Positions 6,377 to 8,048 of a stretch of 8,048 nt of DNA are shown here, one piece after another. A program made the translations under genes and the position numbers. The notes beneath the pieces were generated by a model that did no database searches, was not told the origin of the DNA, and saw nothing but the letters and a program-made list of their open reading frames with translations. Each line of letters starts with the position of its first letter. The stretch's first letter is position 1. Origin of the DNA: Verrucomicrobiota bacterium (lineage in GTDB: Bacteria; Verrucomicrobiota; Verrucomicrobiia; Verrucomicrobiales; DEV007); the NCBI GenBank assembly GCA_020630835.1, contig JAHDIL010000069.1, forward strand, positions 1 to 8,048. The letters run 5' to 3'.

Positions 6377-7615
6377 TTGAAAGGTAATGAAACTGATCGC
6401 GATAGATCTTACGGGAAGCGTTTCCGTAGGACCTTGTCGGCTGACCTGATTAGAGCTGTCGCAGGGGGCGTGCTCGAGACTTGTTTCGTTACCTTCGCTA
6501 TCCTGATTGCTAATGGGCAGTTTGCTTCCGGCCCTACTACTAAATCTTTGTTGCTAGCTAGCCCGGCCTTTGGACTGATAGGGAGTCTTTTTGTGACTTC
6601 CGTGACAGCTCGCCTGCGGCTTAGCGTTTCGCGCGCTGCGTCTCTGGTCGCGCTGCTGTCAGCTGCAGGTTATACGGCAGCCGCCATCGCTCCTAGATCA
6701 GAGATCTTCTTTGTAGGGGGGCTTTGTTTCGGGATGGGGTTCCTGGGTCTTGTGCTACCGCTCCAAACCCAATATGTGCGGGAAAATTATCCTGATAAAA
6801 ATCGAGGCCGTTCTTTTTCGCTCACCCTTTTCGTCAAAGCCGGGGCGACGATGATCGCTAGCTGGTTTTTTGGCGGTATGCTCGACAAGGATTTCTCGAC
6901 GTATGAGTTTCTGCTTTGGATCTATGTGGCCATGTCATTACTGACGGCCGTCTGCTACTTTGTTGTTCCGTCGCGCCGCCCGCGTGAGGATGCCGACGCG
7001 CATAACGATTTGTCGCAAGCACTTGAGGAAGTTCGGCAGGATCGGGTATTCTGCCGTATTCTTGTTTCGTCAATGGCTCTGGGTCTAGGGGTGATGGCGG
7101 TAAATGCTCTGAAAGTTGATTATGTGGATCTGCCTGAGTATGGGGTGGAGCTTGATGTGCAAACTATAAGTCTCATCACAGGTATCATCCCATCTGTAGT
7201 TCGATTGAGTTGCACGTTTTTCTGGGGATGGCTATTTGATCGTATCGACTTCTTTCGTCTCCGTTTCGCAGCTAATTTCGTCTTCTTGTTAGGTGTTCTC
7301 CTTTACTTTGTTTGGCCAAATGTGGCCCTGATCGCAGTTGGTTCTGGTCTGCTAGGGATGGCAAGAGCAGGAGGGGAGATCCTTTTCAGTTTGTGCGTGA
7401 CTAAGCTAGCCCCGCAGCGAGCGATTGCCGACTATATGTCTGTTCATACCTTCCTAGCCGGATTGAGGATTCTGAGTGCTCCGTTTCTCGCCTTTTATCT
7501 GGTGAGCTGGTTCGGGCTTCCCGTTATCCTGGCTCTTTCGTCAGCTCTCATCATTCTCTCGCTCATGACGCTTTTGCCTCTTGTTCGCAATCCTCCGGAA
7601 CGGATGCTTTCTTAG
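6377..7615 (+). CDS. MFS-type transporter, substrate unknown
   Basis: The product is a 412-residue, strongly hydrophobic protein with about 12 predicted membrane helices in two groups of six. The approximate segments are 22-44, 57-77, 87-104, 109-130, 148-168, 178-198, 225-245, 262-284, 298-312, 315-331, 355-378 and 381-403. A cytoplasmic linker with many charges (about 199-224) separates the halves. YPDKNRGRSFSL (138-149) between helices 4 and 5 and GWLFDRIDFFRLR (284-296) between helices 8 and 9 resemble conserved MFS loop motifs, as do the length and the two-half layout. The cargo cannot be inferred. Start choice is uncertain: an in-frame TGA lies at 6368-6370, and no in-frame ATG precedes the first helix, leaving TTG 6377 or TTG 6434. 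A nearby ATG at 6387 is in another frame and ends after 20 codons. The gene is 28 bases after the GH75-like gene with no terminator between them, so co-transcription is likely. Confidence 0.85.
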   Translation: MKGNETDRDRSYGKRFRRTLSADLIRAVAGGVLETCFVTFAILIANGQFASGPTTKSLLLASPAFGLIGSLFVTSVTARLRLSVSRAASLVALLSAAGYTAAAIAPRSEIFFVGGLCFGMGFLGLVLPLQTQYVRENYPDKNRGRSFSLTLFVKAGATMIASWFFGGMLDKDFSTYEFLLWIYVAMSLLTAVCYFVVPSRRPREDADAHNDLSQALEEVRQDRVFCRILVSSMALGLGVMAVNALKVDYVDLPEYGVELDVQTISLITGIIPSVVRLSCTFFWGWLFDRIDFFRLRFAANFVFLLGVLLYFVWPNVALIAVGSGLLGMARAGGEILFSLCVTKLAPQRAIADYMSVHTFLAGLRILSAPFLAFYLVSWFGLPVILALSSALIILSLMTLLPLVRNPPERMLS

Positions 7616-7676
7616 AGAAACGATTCGTGGAAAAAAAGAGCTGGAGCTTTCTGGTTATTTGGGTAATCATAGGAAC

Positions 7677-8048
7677 ATGCCCAATTTAAACAAAGTAATG
7701 CTCATGGGGAATCTTACCAGAGACCCTGAAATCCGTTACACGCCAAAAGGGACCGCGGTGACCGATTTGGGTCTGGCCCTGAACCGTAGTTACACCACAG
7801 ATGATGGAGAGCGTCGTGAGGATGTCACTTACGTGGATGTCACGTTTTGGGGGCGTCAGGCGGAGGTTCTTGGAGAATATATGAAAAAAGGTCGCCCGCT
7901 CTATGTCGAGGGGCGTTTGCATCTGGATACTTGGGAGGATAAAACCTCCGGCCAGAATCGCTCACGATTAAAGATCGTAGGTGAGGGATTTCAGTTTTTA
8001 GGAGGGCGTGAGGATGGGGGCCCTGGAGGTGGGGCGCCGCGTCAGCCG
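7677..8048 (+). CDS. ssb: Single-stranded DNA-binding protein Ssb (3' truncated by window)
   Basis: A frame from ATG 7677 runs open to the last base, giving 124 residues. It is the OB-fold domain of bacterial SSB: NKVMLMGNLTRDPEIRYTPKG at 5-25, VTYVDVTFWGRQAE at 50-63 with Trp58, and KKGRPLYVEGRL at 70-81. Trp86 in LDTWED and a closing strand LKIVGEGFQFLG (98-109) follow. A Gly/Pro-rich linker then starts (from about 113). The acidic C-terminal tip that recruits partner proteins would lie beyond the window. SSB coats single-stranded DNA as a tetramer during replication, repair and recombination. AGGA at 7671-7674 lies only two bases before the ATG, close for a ribosome binding site. The gene is 61 bases after the MFS gene. 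It does not sit directly behind rpsF, as ssb does in many bacteria. Confidence 0.96.
   Translation, partial: MPNLNKVMLMGNLTRDPEIRYTPKGTAVTDLGLALNRSYTTDDGERREDVTYVDVTFWGRQAEVLGEYMKKGRPLYVEGRLHLDTWEDKTSGQNRSRLKIVGEGFQFLGGREDGGPGGGAPRQP

Noticed and set aside
7630..7660. Possible hairpin (AAAGAGCTGGAGCTTT) after the MFS gene as a terminator.
   Set aside because: The self-complementary AGCT halves leave only a two-base loop and there is no following T-run, so it is not a credible terminator.

Overview
The window looks like ordinary chromosomal DNA from a Gram-negative bacterium, most plausibly of the Verrucomicrobiota/Planctomycetota group. This is inferred from a twin-arginine-exported Gfo/Idh/MocA oxidoreductase, a short lipoprotein with a lipobox, a membrane-anchored GH75-like protein, weak Shine-Dalgarno signals and apparent TTG starts. 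No rRNA, tRNA, CRISPR array, insertion sequence or phage gene was seen. No intergenic gap exceeds about 160 bases, so coding density is high.

Left part (1-4070, all + strand): the 3' end of an aldo/keto reductase-family gene (1-669), folE2 for the type IB GTP cyclohydrolase (691-1473), tsaD for the tRNA t6A-forming enzyme (1508-2527), and a Tat-signal Gfo/Idh/MocA oxidoreductase (2610-4013). A strong hairpin with A/T flanks on both sides (4026-4066) closes this block. It can also terminate the converging minus-strand genes.

Middle (4087-4718, - strand): a single-domain cupin gene is followed 44 bases downstream by a tiny lipoprotein gene. These two probably form a small operon running into the shared terminator.

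Right part (4873-8048, + strand): a divergently oriented gene encodes a single-pass membrane protein with a Val/Glu/Lys repeat stalk and a C-terminal domain resembling GH75 chitosanases. An MFS-type transporter follows 28 bases later. Last comes the 5' part of ssb (single-stranded DNA-binding protein), which runs off the window.

Functionally, folE2 and tsaD are core metabolism and tRNA modification: FolE2 supplies dihydroneopterin triphosphate for folate and/or queuosine, and TsaD makes t6A. The Gfo/Idh/MocA protein, the GH75-like protein and the transporter fit a carbohydrate-handling lifestyle, but nothing in the sequence ties them into one pathway. I did not find a convincing undescribed multi-gene system. 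The item most worth following up is the membrane-tethered GH75-like protein with its repeat stalk.
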